A stretch of 64,000 nucleotides of DNA, taken from assembly GCA_022559985.1 (NCBI GenBank), contig JAFJTR010000031.1:62001-126000 (forward strand). Direction: 5' to 3'. Every line of letters starts with the position of its first letter. Position 1 is the stretch's first letter. Under the pieces are notes generated by a model that was given only the letters and a program-made list of their open reading frames with translations, ran no database searches and was not told where the DNA came from. The position numbers and the translations under genes were made by a program. This DNA is from Parastagonospora avenae f. sp. tritici 18332-5. Taxonomy: Eukaryota; Ascomycota; Dothideomycetes; Pleosporales; Phaeosphaeriaceae. Of this stretch, positions 1 through 9,490 are shown one piece after another.

Positions 1-224
1 ACCCCCGAGGCAGGCCCTCGATACGTTTATTATCCCATTTAACATATCTGATACCGTCCTGGCTTTTTTCTTTCGCTTTGCGCCGCACCTTTGATTTTCC
101 AATCTGGCAGGACCCTTTGCACCCGCAACGCACCCTACCGCATCCTATTAGTTAGCCCTGCTACGTCTGACGTCCCCAACCCAACTTCCCAAACACTGTA
201 CAGAGGAACGTGTTGCAGCGCAGC

Positions 225-2595
225 ATGTATCCTACCGCCCACCATGCCCAGATGCCGCCGCCTCAGGCACGCTCTGTCGCACCCGAGACTTTTCTATTAG
301 ACCAGGACGCTCAGCAAAGCCTGCCGCCGGACAGCGTAGTCGCCCTCCAGCAAGTCGACAATCGTACGTGCTTCATCTAACACTGCAGTCCCGTCGCGCA
401 GCGCATGACCTGATTTGTATTGTTTGCTAACCCGGCTGCAGTCAAATATTTCCTCATCTCAGCGCCAGTAGACTGGCAACCAGACCAGTATATCCGCAGG
501 TTCCTCCTGCCAACTGGCGAATACGTTTCTTGCGTTCTATGGTAAGTTGAATATCTCGTCACAACTGCCGTCTGTCACTAACCGGCTCAGGAACAACCTT
601 TTTCACATTTCCGGAACAGACATCGTGCGATGCCTTTCCTTCAGATTCCAGGCCTTTGGCCGCCCGGTCAAGAACTCGAAGAAATTCGAGGAGGGCATCT
701 TCTCAGACCTGCGCAACCTGAAGTCCGGTACAGATGCGTCGCTGGAGGAGCCCAAGAGCGCTTTCCTTGACTTCCTGTACAAGAACAACTGCATTCGAAC
801 ACAAAAGAAGCAGAAGGTCTTTTACTGGTACAGCGTTCCCCACGACCGCTTGTTCCTCGATGCTCTCGAGCGCGATCTGAAGCGCGAGAAGATGGGCCAA
901 GAGGCGACCACCATGGCCGTGAGCGAGCCTGCTTTGTCCTTCGAGTTTGACTCTTCACAATCGCTCTTCGAGCAACTCACCAAGGCACAACAAACAAACT
1001 CCTCATCATTCAACAACAACGTGCAGTCATACTCGCAAAGCACGTCGCCAGACATGCGAGGAATGGAGGGCTCAATGCCCCCACCAAACATGGTCCCAGT
1101 TCCCCAGCCCATGCCTCAGATGCAGCAAATGCCCCAGATGCCCCAGCAGGTCCACGAGGACCCCATGGCTCAGTACCACCAGCAAATGTCGATGCCGCCA
1201 TCAATGCAGAACACCATCGTCAAGAGCAGAGAGCAGCGCGAGTTCAGCGCACAGATGCAATACGACCGCAACGGCATTCCGTTGTCGCAAGTGCACCAGC
1301 GCCACAGCTCCATGCCAGCCTACATGGAGTACTCTCCTGCGCCTTCATTCGTGTCGTCGCACTACGAGGACTACAGCACTCGCGGCATGTCCTTTGAGCC
1401 TTTGACCCCTCCTCAGCACCAGATCAGCCTTGGCCCTGAACCTGCATACATTGCGAACGAGGACACTGGCCTGTACAGCGCCATTCCTGACCTCCCAATG
1501 CCAAACAACTTCAACCCATTGATGAACATTCCTCCATCGAACCTGATGGGCCCTGGCTTCTCTGGTGTCTCAAGGCCATTTGCGCCTGGCAACGTCTACT
1601 CGGTAATCGAGGGCTCGCCTACATACAAGCAACGGAGGAGGCGGTCGTCGCTCTCTGCTGCTGGTATTGCCGCAGCAGTCAGTGCATCCGGCAACGCCCA
1701 CCAAGTCCACCGCCCCAGTGAGCTGAGGCGATCGATGTCGAGCTCCGTCGTCCCTGTGCCCGAGGCCGATGAGTCGACCCACAACTCCCCCAACAGTGCC
1801 AACGGCGCAAGCTACCCACAGGTGATGCCAGATTCGAAGCCCCTTGTCGACATCTCACGGCAAGGCACACCGCTGCACACCGTTGAGGAGAGCCCAGAGC
1901 CTCAGCACGCCATGCTGCACAACGACGATCTCAACAGCATGGTCAACGGTGAGCTGTTCGAGACCCCACTGCAGCACAGCGCTCTTGCACGTACTGCAGG
2001 TGCTGCTCCCGTCTACCGACGCGCCCGCAGTGCCACCATGATGGAAATCGGCCCGTACCCGCAGAAGTCTCACTCCTGCCCAATCCCCACCTGTGGTAGG
2101 CTCTTCAAGAGATTAGAGCACCTCAAGAGGTAAGCGCCCGCAATTTCCCCACGTTATTATCGTTGTTGAGCAACGGTTGGACGCTATTTTTGTTTTTGGA
2201 TAAACGCTGACTGGGCGCTTAGACACGTGCGCACCCACACACAAGAACGACCATACGTTTGCCCGTTGTGCAACAAGGCCTTTTCGCGCTCGGACAACCT
2301 TGCTCAGTAAGTCACAAGGCTTATCCGCCAACCAATTCTAGCATGCTAACAGCACATCAGACATCGTCGCACACACGAGCCTCGTGCCGATGGTGAGCCG
2401 CTCAGCGACTTCCAAGAAGACGACCTCGAAGGCGAGGAGGACCACCTCCATTCGCTTGAGGAAGACTCTCCCGAATCTGGCAATGATTACCTGTCGCTCT
2501 CTCACCACGGTGGTTTAAGCGACATGCCAGGACCGGTAATCGGAATGACCTCTATGGCGCCACCGCAGCAGCTCATGGCTGGCAGCCACTACTGA
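225..2595 (+). CDS. STE12: Ste12-like transcription factor (homeodomain-like plus C2H2 fingers)
   Basis: Transcription factor at the end of the pheromone/invasive-growth MAPK cascade; in filamentous ascomycetes (SteA/Ste12) it controls mating, fruiting bodies and host penetration. Five exons: 225-363, 442-541, 591-2129, 2223-2306, 2361-2595, giving 698 aa, close to the usual ~690. The start is the first ATG that splices into the conserved LKYFLISAPVDWQPDQYIRR segment. The Ste12 DNA-binding domain lies at about residues 45-160 (NNLFHISGTDIVRCLSFRFQ and onward). A Gln/Met/Pro-rich middle follows. Near the C-terminus are two C2H2 fingers split by introns (CPIPTCGRLFKRLEHLKRH, then CPLCNKAFSRSDNLAQHRRTH) and an acidic tail. 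The twin fingers separate it from yeast Ste12, which lacks them. No neighbour is functionally linked. Identity is very likely; exon ends were read by eye. Confidence 0.95.
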
Positions 2596-4320
2596 GCACT
2601 GACTGGCCTCACACCTGCCACACATCTGACGACGTCGCACGACGTGAAATGAGCATTCGGCGCTTGCATCTAGACGGACATGTTTCCTTTTCCTTGTTCG
2701 ACTCTTCTTTGTGGATCCGTTTAATCTCTTAGACCGATCTGTTTTTTTGCTTCTTTCTTTTTCCGGCATCGGTTTATGATGTCTCGCATTGCATTGCATG
2801 CTTTTTTTTTTGCTTATCCCCTCCCACTTTACGCGGTCCCTAGGGGGTGGAAATACTTGGATTACCGGTTTTGGCGGGGGCGGACACCGTATCACGACCT
2901 ACGAACACGACGTTTCCTATCTCTCTCACTTTCTGTCTCTTTGCTATTCTCTCCCGTCGCTTCGAGCGCAAACCACTACACCACCCCAGTTTCTTCTCGC
3001 ATTGCGAAAAAGCTTTTTACCACGCTGAAGCTCCTGCCATGGAGACCAGTATGTGCGCGCGCGTGTGCGCCCTTTCTACGGATCGGCGCCGCCCCCTTCT
3101 TGTGTGTATCTCGCGTCTAAGAAAGAAAGACGGAGTGCAAATTTTGGCGGCGGGAAAAAGTCGTTTGTCTGTTGATGGATAGACGGGCTTTTTGTGTATA
3201 ATTATATCTTTGAATCACTTGGAAAACAATTCATAACGCTTACATGCGCAACTTTTGATTGTTCCTTGTTGACTGGCTTGTGATGGATGAACCGACTTCG
3301 TGTGCTCACTCCCATCGCTGCTTCGTGTCTCTGTCCACTGATCTAGGCGCTGGTTACCCCGGTCCTGTCGGCTCTACATGTGACGTTCATTGCGATTGAT
3401 GTTTCTCACATCCTACATAGCCTGCACAGATTCCGCTCGCGCTTAGCCTGAACACACCCATACATCTGCCGTCCTCGCGGGTGCGACATGTTTCACTCCG
3501 CCTGTTCGTCAAGAGCGTGATCCATTGTTTCGTGGCAAATATGTGTGTTTGCGCGGGTGTTGCTGGGATGGCGTGGATGTTACGTTTCAATGGCTGCCGG
3601 ATGTTGTTTTGATATGGATGCAAGTCTGGTCTGGGGTCTGGGGTGTGGTCATGAGGGGCTTGTATGGATTGATGAGTTGATAGTGAGGGTGCGGCGGCAT
3701 GGAGGCGAGGGGGTGTTGAGGGCGTTGGGTCTCTGGGTGCTGGATCTTTAGCTAGGATGTTGGATGGGTATGTTGGTGCGGATGTTGAGTCTGGGGCTAA
3801 GACCTTGGATTGGAATGTAGGCAAAGTTGTTGAAACTTCGTGGATGATGGGGAGGGAGAAGGGGTGTTTGCGGAATGTTTTATGTATAGTCCTTATCTTG
3901 TTGAATGTTAATATGATGGCGACTTACTGGATGGCATCGGAAGTTCAAGGTATCACTGTTGCTAAAAGACAGGAAAAGAATGATGTCGCATGCTATCTCA
4001 TGTCGGAGCTGCGCTTCTCGACTGCTGTCCGGCCCATCTTCACAGACCTCGGGAATCATCCCAAAGCCGGGGTGCTGATGTCGGATATTATCCTTGCGAT
4101 CACTCCAAAGTTGATATGACCATGACCAAATTCCTCTCGGCTTGATTCGAGTCTGGATGCTATCGAAAGTACAAATGGTTTAATTGATAAAGAGGGGAGA
4201 TAGGACAAACGTCGCATTCTATCTCATGTCCTCACTGCACTTCTCAAATCGACCAACTGCTGCCCGACACATCTTTACATAATCATCCGAAAGCCCACTT
4301 CGCCAGGTCTGCCCCATCTC
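2596..4320. other. Intergenic region, no supported gene
   Basis: The first ~600 bases are T- and pyrimidine-rich and look like 3' untranslated sequence of the Ste12-like gene. Small open frames on both strands (for example 3387-3824 minus, 145 aa) have low-complexity composition and no recognisable domain. I see nothing else here. Confidence 0.5.
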
Positions 4321-5229
4321 TCAGATGCGAGTTAACTTCCGCCACGCATCACGCTTCTTCCATACGAGCATTGGCAACTCGGAGGGTAGTGGGAGGTTAT
4401 CGGGATCTGAACGCAGGCAACTCTTCAGCAAATCTCTCAAGCCGGCGTCTTTATAGCACCGCGGCAGCGGATGGTTACCATCAAACGGCCTTCCCATGTC
4501 CGGCTCCTGCCGCATCCGCGCCAGACAATGAATTATAAGCCTCAGCTGATATATGTCGCTGCGACAACAGAACTGCGGTGCTTCGGGGACCTCGAATCTG
4601 GGCGTCCCGCCGCTGTTCTCCTTGCCGCCCGCCCTCCCACGAGCGATGTCCTTGAGCGAAGTAGACAGGCCAAAGTCGCCCAGTACGATAGTAGGCCAGT
4701 ATCGAGTCAAATGACTCACGCTTTTTGCAGTGAGGAAGAGATTGCCTGGCTTGATATCCCGGTGTATGATTCGGTTCCAGCCGTGTTGAGTTGAGACGAC
4801 CTGCTGTGATTGCGCGCATTGACGAATGCAATCATTGCTGCGTCTGGTGTATAAGTGGCATAGTGCTGAAGACATGTCCGAGAAAACTTTCCAGAGAAAG
4901 CCCTCATCGGGCAGAAACGACTTGTGCGCAGTGTACTGCTTGATCAAACCGCTTATGTCGCCCAGCTCGCAGTACTGCATGAAGATGCTGCCGTAGCCAA
5001 TCCTATGATAGTCAATGAAGTCCTCACGATGTTACAGTGGTTTTGGCACTGGAGTATGGGGCAGAGCACGCGTAATGGAGGCTTGTGTCACAATATTTCT
5101 TCGCAATGCGCTTCTCGATGTACAACGTGCCGCTCGCTTTACTCCTCACGAAGAGAATATCGAGATTCATGCCGCCATTCTTAGCACTAGTAAGCGGTCG
5201 GACGGTTTGGAAGTCCGAGCGTCGGCTCA
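4321..5229 (-). pseudogene. NEK-like Ser/Thr kinase, disrupted N-lobe
   Basis: The C-lobe (4321-4980) reads as a NEK-type kinase: hinge region MQYCELGDI, catalytic loop RIIHRDIKPGN, magnesium loop GDFGLSTSL, an activation segment with SGGTPRFEVPEAP, and a SDIYQL helix. The N-lobe beginning at 5229 (MSRRSDFQTVRPL, then TLYIEKRIAKKY) lies in another frame. The expected alphaC piece (EASITRAL-like) and the FIDYH strand are in the C-lobe frame but interrupted by a TAA at 5034-5032, where CAA would keep the frame open. At least one frameshift and one stop are therefore needed to join the halves. An intron ending in ...ATCATAG could bypass the stop, but it would delete alphaC, so I prefer pseudogene. 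It sits beside three other kinase-like genes. Confidence 0.65.
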
Positions 5230-5578
5230 TGGTGCTTTCTTGTTGCTTGATTGATGAGGCAAAGTTGCGATCAGCTGAGCTTTTAGTTAGGGTAGTAGTT
5301 GTTGGTCTGGTGAGAGGGAAAAGGCGAGGAATAAATACATTGTAGATGATCCAGTGACAGGTGAAGAGACATCGACACGTGAATATCATCATTGTGCTGG
5401 CACGTGTTGCATGGCGAACGTTGAGCCTCTGATCTGTCATTTAACGTATGTCCATTTGGAGGGTTACAGGCCAAATCAGCACGAAAGTTCATGAAGTCTG
5501 TACGACTACTCAAGATGATACTGGTATTTATATTGGCCTGCCCCTTTTCTCGTCAGATACTCGGAAGACGTCAAATTA
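5230..5578. other. Intergenic between kinase-like loci
   Basis: Spacer between the 5' end of the broken NEK-like gene and the 3' end of the next kinase-like gene, both on the minus strand. Nothing recognisable beyond probable promoter sequence for the former. Confidence 0.4.
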
Positions 5579-6586
5579 CTAATACGCGCATTTCCTAGCG
5601 ATTGTGAATTGCGGACCTGTGGCTGACCCAACCCACTTCCCAATGCCATCATAATCCTCAATCCGCCCTCCCATCGCCCGCACGACCCAGATCTTGAGAT
5701 TCTGAAAAGCGTACCAATCATCAGTCTCATGGATCGGCTCACCTTCACCTTTCCGCGGCGACCACCGCCAATCTCCACCTTTGAGAAGAATCTTGGATCC
5801 AACAGGCGCAGTACTATCAAAGTCGCCAAGAACAAACTCATGCGGGCGCGATGCAGAATGCGTCTTCTCCACGAAGATGTTGTCTGGCTTGATGTCGGTG
5901 TGCGAGAGGCCCAAGCTGTGCATGTAAACAATGCCTGCTTCTATAGACCGCAGGCAATATCGGACGTCGAAGCGCTTGCGTTTCTCCACCATCGTCCAGA
6001 GATCGCAGTCATATCGCTTGAAGACGAGTGCGTACACACGCTTTGTGTGAAGATCTATAGTCACCGCCGACCTACCCCTGCCAAACTCCAGGCTGTCTTT
6101 GGTAATCACGCCCCGATACTTGGCAATGTTCGGATGCGGATGATCGCGGAAGAACTCACACGAAATAATTTCGCGCGCTGTCAGCTCTGCGGAGAAAGAA
6201 TCTTTCCCCACAACATATAAGTTCTTCTGACCCGAAGCCACGACGAGTGGGTTCTGCTTCTTCTTGAAAATGGCGTCCGATGGCTCACCCTTTCGCCAAC
6301 GGAAAGGGTGATACGAGGACAGAGCTTCTGTGTAAATTTTAGTGAGATCGACGCGTACTGGTGCTATGTATCGTTCCTTCTGATACCATGTTGATACGTC
6401 GATGGTATTGAGGTCAGAGGAGTGGATGGTGCCCCTCTTGACGGCAACATAAAGCTTTGAGTTTGCGGTAGCTAGGACAAATGTTGCGGTTTCATGATAA
6501 TATTCACCGACTGTTGTCTCGACGATTCGCATGTGCGGTGCGGCCTTGCTGTCGTTCATTATGTGGACGCGGAAGTGGTCGAACAT
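5579..6586 (-). CDS. Atypical kinase-like protein (HTD / DFD motifs), paralogue 1
   Basis: Single-exon 335-aa protein with a protein-kinase fold. A PHPNIAKYRGV strand follows an alphaC-like AREI at about 138-140. The catalytic loop HTDIKPDN is at 229-236 and the magnesium loop GDFDS at 254-258. The catalytic Asp, the loop Lys and Asn and the metal-binding Asp are present, but HRD is HTD and the Gly of DFG is Asp. No clear glycine-rich loop is visible; the first ~100 residues are unlike a kinase. The nearby plus-strand genes at 7033 and 8057 share the motifs LREI, a P-HPN strand, HxDxKPxN, DFD and a Gly-Trp activation segment, so these are local duplicates. Activity is uncertain: it may be a fungal-lineage kinase or a pseudokinase. 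Confidence 0.75.
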   Translation of the reverse strand: MFDHFRVHIMNDSKAAPHMRIVETTVGEYYHETATFVLATANSKLYVAVKRGTIHSSDLNTIDVSTWYQKERYIAPVRVDLTKIYTEALSSYHPFRWRKGEPSDAIFKKKQNPLVVASGQKNLYVVGKDSFSAELTAREIISCEFFRDHPHPNIAKYRGVITKDSLEFGRGRSAVTIDLHTKRVYALVFKRYDCDLWTMVEKRKRFDVRYCLRSIEAGIVYMHSLGLSHTDIKPDNIFVEKTHSASRPHEFVLGDFDSTAPVGSKILLKGGDWRWSPRKGEGEPIHETDDWYAFQNLKIWVVRAMGGRIEDYDGIGKWVGSATGPQFTIARKCAY

Positions 6587-7032
6587 CTTGACGATAAGCT
6601 TCTAGCCTGACAAGCGATACGATTTGAATGGTTGCGACTACCTATAGTCTGTATGCCAGATTGTGTTGGGAGGGAATGATATGAAATAGGCGGTCGTTCG
6701 CACTGTGCTATCATCGTGAATGTACAAGGTCGCCTGTGGTCACTTTCACTATGATCTGGTGTACAGAAGGAGCCGTAGGCGCAAAATCGACCCGTGTTAG
6801 TGAAATGAATAGCTATTTTGTATCACAGTCCTACGTGGGTCTCACTCATACAAGACATTGTGCAATGCGCATAGCCTGCTTTGTTAATATACTCCCGCTA
6901 GGTCCCCTGTGGATACTTCCATGGGTGTCCACTTTGCTGGATACGCCCGTTAGGATATTGTTTTAGGTATAAGTTCCTAGCAACTATGCTTAATCGCCTC
7001 TCCTTTCCTCCTTTCATCCGTTGCAGTCAGAC
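6587..7032. other. Divergent intergenic region between kinase-like paralogues 1 and 2
   Basis: Shared upstream region for the minus-strand gene starting at 6586 and the plus-strand gene starting at 7033. No strong motif was picked out by eye. The small open frame at 6736-6966 has no support. Confidence 0.4.
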
Positions 7033-7860
7033 ATGACAGGCGCCACCATGACAGGCAACATCAACCCGCAGTCTTTTTTGCAATTTAACGCGTCTACTAT
7101 GACTGCAGCGCCTCTCAAGTCCGACAATTACGAGAAGAAGGTCGGCTATATTGAGCTGCTATCTTCTCCGACCCCGTCTGCCCCGACCCAAGAATCAAAG
7201 GCTGCAAAAGTCCGTCGATGCAAGGAGTCGCGAGATTTCACGCTGCGAGAAATTCAATCCTGTAAGGTACTGCAGGAGTGTCCATATCCGAACATTTGTG
7301 GCTACCCTGGTGTAGCTGTCAACAATGGTTTGGTGACTGGACTCATGTTCGATCGCTACGACATGAACCTTCGCGAATTTCTCTACAGTGACTGGCCAGA
7401 CAACATGAACGTCTCAAAATGTATTCAAGAGATCAAGAGTGGCTTTGATCACATACACTACCTAGATTTGGTACATTGCGACATCAAGCCGGACAATATC
7501 TTCGTCCACTTAGCAAGCGCGCGATTCGTCGTTAGGGATTTCGACTCGGTCCATCTACAAGGCCGGCGACTGACTCTCAAAAATGGCACAGAAGGATGGG
7601 CACCTCTCGACTCAGACAAAAACGATATAGCGCGGCGTAAGATCGACTTCTACGCCCTACAAATGATCCAGGCATGGCTGAACAGGATATTGGGGTTTTG
7701 GAATGATCCGCAATTCACAAACAATGAAGAGTCTTATTGGACGACTACCATTCTTGGAGAAGCACGAGAGGAACTCCTCCAGGAAGGAAACATCCAGCAT
7801 GCTCAAATTCCTACCGGGGAGGAGGGATCTGGAGTCGACGAGATGGACACGTCTTGGTAG
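7033..7860 (+). CDS. Atypical kinase-like protein (HCD / DFD motifs), paralogue 2
   Basis: Intron-free gene of 275 aa; the start is the first ATG (the frame is open from a TTG at 7021, but no upstream ATG exists). Kinase-like core: TLREI at 70-74 (alphaC-like Glu), YPNICGYPGV, a hinge LMFDRYDMNL, catalytic loop HCDIKPDN at 148-155, RDFDS at 168-172, and NGTEGWAP in the activation segment. There is no convincing ATP-binding N-lobe: the ~65 residues before TLREI are low complexity. This is markedly shorter than a full 260-residue kinase domain plus flanks. It is a paralogue of the divergent minus-strand gene and of the next gene downstream. The short C-terminal tail is acidic. Confidence 0.7.
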   Translation: MTGATMTGNINPQSFLQFNASTMTAAPLKSDNYEKKVGYIELLSSPTPSAPTQESKAAKVRRCKESRDFTLREIQSCKVLQECPYPNICGYPGVAVNNGLVTGLMFDRYDMNLREFLYSDWPDNMNVSKCIQEIKSGFDHIHYLDLVHCDIKPDNIFVHLASARFVVRDFDSVHLQGRRLTLKNGTEGWAPLDSDKNDIARRKIDFYALQMIQAWLNRILGFWNDPQFTNNEESYWTTTILGEAREELLQEGNIQHAQIPTGEEGSGVDEMDTSW

Positions 7861-8056
7861 CTGTACGATCTCAGAGCATTCATCGTGTTGCAGTTGCCTA
7901 AAGCCCCCTAAAGACAAACGTTCACTTCCCATTTCCACACTCACGCTCTTTCACCGTCAAATGTATAGTGCAAAAAATAAAACTTGTTTCCAAACTCTGC
8001 CCCCTTCTCCACACCATTAACCGCTCAACCATCACCAAATATACCGGCAATATTAA

Positions 8057-8993
8057 ATGCTCAACACCCACCCTACCGCGATGACTCCCGCCCGAAATCC
8101 GCGTCTCACAATGACTGGCTGCACGATCCGCGGATCACTGACCCGGGCTCTCTTCACCTCCCAATCCGGTGAGCGCTGGTTCGCAGAAACAAAACATCCC
8201 CTCGAACGAGGCCAGCGCTCCGATCCCTGGAAATGGGACACATCACCACGCGTCATCAACTTCGAGCGCATCTACCCACCCTACCTCCCCTCCATGACGG
8301 TAGCAATCCGCGAGGACGCCTCGTATCTCAAAGAGGTCGACTTCCTGAAGCTCGGCGTGCGATTGTTTGCCGGCGCGCCGCCCGCTGAGATTACGTTGCG
8401 CGAGATCATGGTGTGCGAAATGCTGCGGAAGGATCCGCATCCGAGTCTCTGTGCGTATCGCGGCGTTGTGAGGAATGAGCAGGGACTCGTGTCTGGTTTG
8501 GTGTTCGAGCGGTATGACTACACTTTGATACAGCTTGTACGCAGAAATCAGCAATTCGATGCGGAGGAGTGCTTTCGCGCTGTGGAGAATGGGGTGAAAC
8601 ATTTGCATGCCCTTGGGTACATCCATTACGACTTGAAGCCGGTAAGTAGACTCCGTGGAGAGAATCGGAAACAAGATCACAACTGACACTAGTCTCTAGG
8701 AGAACATCTTCTACAACATGCGTAGCAAGCGCTTCGTCCTGGGCGATTTTGATGCTGTTCAGAAGATTGGCGTGCGTCTGCACCTCAAGCATGGCGCCAT
8801 GGGATTCATACCTGAATACACGAAGACTGATCTAGCTCGTGTCGAGTGCGACTGGTACGGACTTGAAGTGCTGAAATTCTGGCTGGAGAAGAAAGGTAAT
8901 GGCAAAGCACGTAGATTCGATGTGCTTCCATCGACCGACGAGATCCTAGAAGAGGTGACTAAGGTGATGCAAGAGCGCTATGCTCAAGATTGA
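8057..8993 (+). CDS. Atypical kinase-like protein (HYD / DFD motifs), paralogue 3
   Basis: Two exons, 8057-8641 and 8700-8993, giving 292 aa. The 58-bp intron (GTAAGT...TCTAG) falls inside the catalytic loop, between KP and EN of HYDLKPEN (190-197). Other motifs are ITLREI (112-117), DPHPSLCAYRGVV, hinge VFERYDYTL, GDFDA at 210-214, and HGAMGF in the activation segment. As in its two neighbours, DFG is DFD and no glycine-rich loop is evident. Paralogues 1 and 2 lack this intron, so it was gained here or lost in them. Tandem arrangement with the previous gene (197 bp between them) supports local duplication. Substrate and activity are unknown. Confidence 0.72.
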
Positions 8994-9490
8994 ACGGTCA
9001 AGATGGGGATAAATCTTTGTAAATACAGAGCGCGATAACTGGTGCTAGAAAGTTGGCAGCTACTCGAACATGAATGCGGACACGAATTGAAGTACTGATC
9101 AAGTAAGCCTGATTCTAATAACGAAAACCATGGCGTCCTGTCTGGAAATCGCAGTTTTGACATGTGAATCCCATTTTCGGACATTTTCCCCTCGTACTAA
9201 CTCTCCTTTGATAGCAAGCAATGTACATTGGTAAGGTGACTATGGACGTTAATCTGCGCGGTCTTTTGCGTTCACACCCACACCAGACGTTGAAAATGAA
9301 TGATTTCCACGGTGCTCGCAATCGCCCTTCTCATACTGGCGTCAAAATTAGACTTCCACCTCCTTAAGTCACAAGCTGTGCCGCATTAGTCGCTACCGTA
9401 GATCGCTTTGCTGGTGGCTATCGTTTAAATACGCTGGACGCTATCTTAACTTTGCTCGTTCTGCGCTTAACCCGCAAGTCCCGTCCTCAT
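8994..9490. other. Convergent intergenic region
   Basis: Spacer between the 3' ends of kinase-like paralogue 3 and the hybrid histidine kinase. No gene seen. A 13-base string at about 9076 (GCGGACACGAATT) matches the end of the MITE-like repeat near 56.5 kb, which may be chance. Confidence 0.4.

Noticed and set aside
3387..3824. 145-codon Pro/Thr-rich minus frame downstream of Ste12
   Set aside because: Low-complexity composition, no domain, and it lies in probable 3' untranslated and intergenic sequence.
9076..9088. 13-base match to the MITE-like right end
   Set aside because: Too short, and no inverted partner was found nearby; chance match is likely.
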